7,144 bases of DNA from Candidatus Thorarchaeota archaeon (GTDB lineage Archaea > Asgardarchaeota > Thorarchaeia > Thorarchaeales > Thorarchaeaceae), in contig JAEORI010000019.1 of NCBI GenBank assembly GCA_016840965.1, positions 1 to 7,144 on the forward strand, in the 5' to 3' direction. The position numbers and the translations under genes were made by a program. Positions 6,469 to 7,144 of this stretch are shown here, in pieces; position 1 is the first letter of the stretch; every line of letters starts with the position of its first letter. Under the pieces are notes generated by a model, which did not search any database, was not told where the DNA came from, and saw only the letters and a list, made by a program, of their open reading frames with translations.

Positions 6469-6473
6469 TCACC
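6469..6473 (-). promoter_or_regulatory. Ribosome binding site of the Roadblock gene
   Basis: On the minus strand GGTGA, the 3' half of the archaeal consensus, stands six bases before the ATG at 6462. It starts just after the GTPase stop codon, so it occupies nearly the whole 13-base gap and implies cotranscription. Confidence 0.6.
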
Positions 6474-6475
6474 TG

Positions 6476-7048
6476 TCATTTGTACATTCTTTTCAGGATG
6501 ACTTCTCTTGCTATAGCTTGAAATGCCCTCTTAACTCCTACGCCCTGTACTGCGATAGTTTCATAGATGGGGACATTCCCTCCAAGACCAAGCAAGTCGA
6601 GCATCTCATCTCTGGACATCCTGTTTGGTAGATCTCGCTTGTTCAACATGACCACTATTGGAATTTCACGTCCAAGAGCATCCCCCAGGAACAACTTCAG
6701 CTCCTCAAAACTCTCTGTATTCTCATCACGTTGATCCGGTGAAGAATCTGCAACAAAGAGGATTCCATCAGTGCCTTGGAGCACAACCTTTCTCTGATGC
6801 CGGTGTCTTTTTTGTCCGGCTACTGTAAATACATCGAAAAGCACACGACCTCCTGCTGACATTGGAACATAGTCAAAGAACAGTGTGCGATTTGTTTCAT
6901 CCTCAATTGCAGTGAACTCGCCTTTCTGTAACCCTTCTACTTTGCCGTATAGCCAACGGAGCGCAGTTGTTTTGCCACCTAGGGACGGGCCATAGAATAC
7001 TAGTTTGAGATGAATTCGTCCCTTGTCGTCTTTTCGAATTGTAAACAC
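6476..7048 (-). CDS. MglA-like small Ras-superfamily GTPase
   Basis: This 190-residue protein has all elements of a small GTPase. The P-loop GPSLGGKTT lies at 20-28 (Lys26, Thr27). Switch I is around Thr55 in NRTLFFDYVP, and switch II has TVAGQ at 75-79. The guanine-specificity motif NKRD is at 136-139, and AVQGVGV at 167-173 is in the G5 region. The RTLFFD segment and TxxGQ in place of DxxGQ are hallmarks of the MglA family, which controls cell polarity and motility in bacteria; Asgard archaea have many such GTPases. The Thr at 75 replaces the Asp that usually contacts Mg through water. A Roadblock gene 13 bases downstream supplies the probable regulator. No prenylation or lipidation cysteine is seen at either end, so any membrane contact would be indirect. 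The start is GTG at 7048, with an in-frame TGA four codons upstream; its ribosome binding site is unclear. A nearby ATG at 7053 is out of frame. Confidence 0.94.
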   Translation of the reverse strand: MFTIRKDDKGRIHLKLVFYGPSLGGKTTALRWLYGKVEGLQKGEFTAIEDETNRTLFFDYVPMSAGGRVLFDVFTVAGQKRHRHQRKVVLQGTDGILFVADSSPDQRDENTESFEELKLFLGDALGREIPIVVMLNKRDLPNRMSRDEMLDLLGLGGNVPIYETIAVQGVGVKRAFQAIAREVILKRMYK

Positions 7049-7144
7049 CTCATTGTGTCACTGCAGAGGTCCCTGTATCGGGATGTTGGTTGAAGAAGAA
7101 GTTCAGTCAAATAAAAGCCTTTGTGGCATAATACACTATCCAAG
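7049..7144 (-). promoter_or_regulatory. Probable promoter region of the GTPase-Roadblock-uppS operon
   Basis: The minus strand carries an AT-rich box TTTTATTT (7116-7109), which resembles an archaeal TATA element. Initiation about 25 bases further on would leave a leader of roughly 40 bases before the GTG at 7048. This box is the best promoter candidate for the four-gene operon, but an unseen upstream gene beyond the window could also be part of the unit. Confidence 0.35.

Noticed and set aside
6230..6631. 133-codon plus-strand open frame opposite the Roadblock and GTPase genes
   Set aside because: Both genes on the other strand are clear family members, and this product is Ser/Ala/Phe-rich with no motif.
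7083..7144. Plus-strand frame starting at ATG 7083 and open to the right edge, as the start of a divergent gene
   Set aside because: Only 20 codons are visible, the nearest Shine-Dalgarno-like GAGGT is 12 bases away, and it overlaps the likely promoter of the GTPase operon. It cannot be judged without the next sequence.

Overview
The window looks like a compact stretch of an archaeal chromosome, with an Asgard archaeon (Thorarchaeota-like) as the best guess. The reasons are a split ADP-forming acyl-CoA synthetase (two separate subunit genes, as in archaea), an archaeal-style cis-prenyltransferase, a MglA-like small GTPase next to a Roadblock/LC7 protein, archaeal Shine-Dalgarno variants (GGAGG and GGTGA) and frequent GTG/TTG starts. 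The lineage is an inference from gene content; there is no rRNA or other marker here.

Left block (1-1646). A possible C-terminal fragment of an upstream gene (2-100) runs almost directly into a plus-strand gene for a small multi-pass membrane protein of unknown function (102-680). A minus-strand radical SAM gene (639-1646) converges on it and overlaps its 3' end by 42 bases. The radical SAM protein resembles the archaeal biotin-synthase-like group that includes halves of the two-protein lipoyl synthase.

Centre (1647-4002). A 128-base divergent intergenic region separates the radical SAM gene from the ADP-forming acyl-CoA synthetase genes. It carries a 23-bp imperfect dyad and a smaller perfect palindrome, both good operator candidates. 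The alpha (1775-3217) and beta (3262-4002) subunit genes follow in one transcription unit; together they make ATP from an acyl-CoA, ADP and phosphate. The catalytic histidine of each subunit is visible.

Right block (3992-7048, all minus strand). Reading from the right edge there are four tightly packed genes: MglA-like GTPase, Roadblock/LC7 protein, cis-prenyltransferase (uppS-like) and a 422-residue protein I do not recognise. The gaps are 13 and 64 bases, and the last pair overlaps by 11 bases, so this looks like one operon. The unknown protein contains three similar helical segments resembling AAA+ lid modules. The operon suggests, without proving it, a link between a GTPase/Roadblock switch and synthesis of the polyprenyl lipid carrier, with the unknown protein as a possible third partner. 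This operon is the part of the window most likely to hold something undescribed.

There is no gene-free stretch longer than 300 bases. I saw no tRNA or rRNA gene, CRISPR array, insertion sequence or clear intrinsic terminator.
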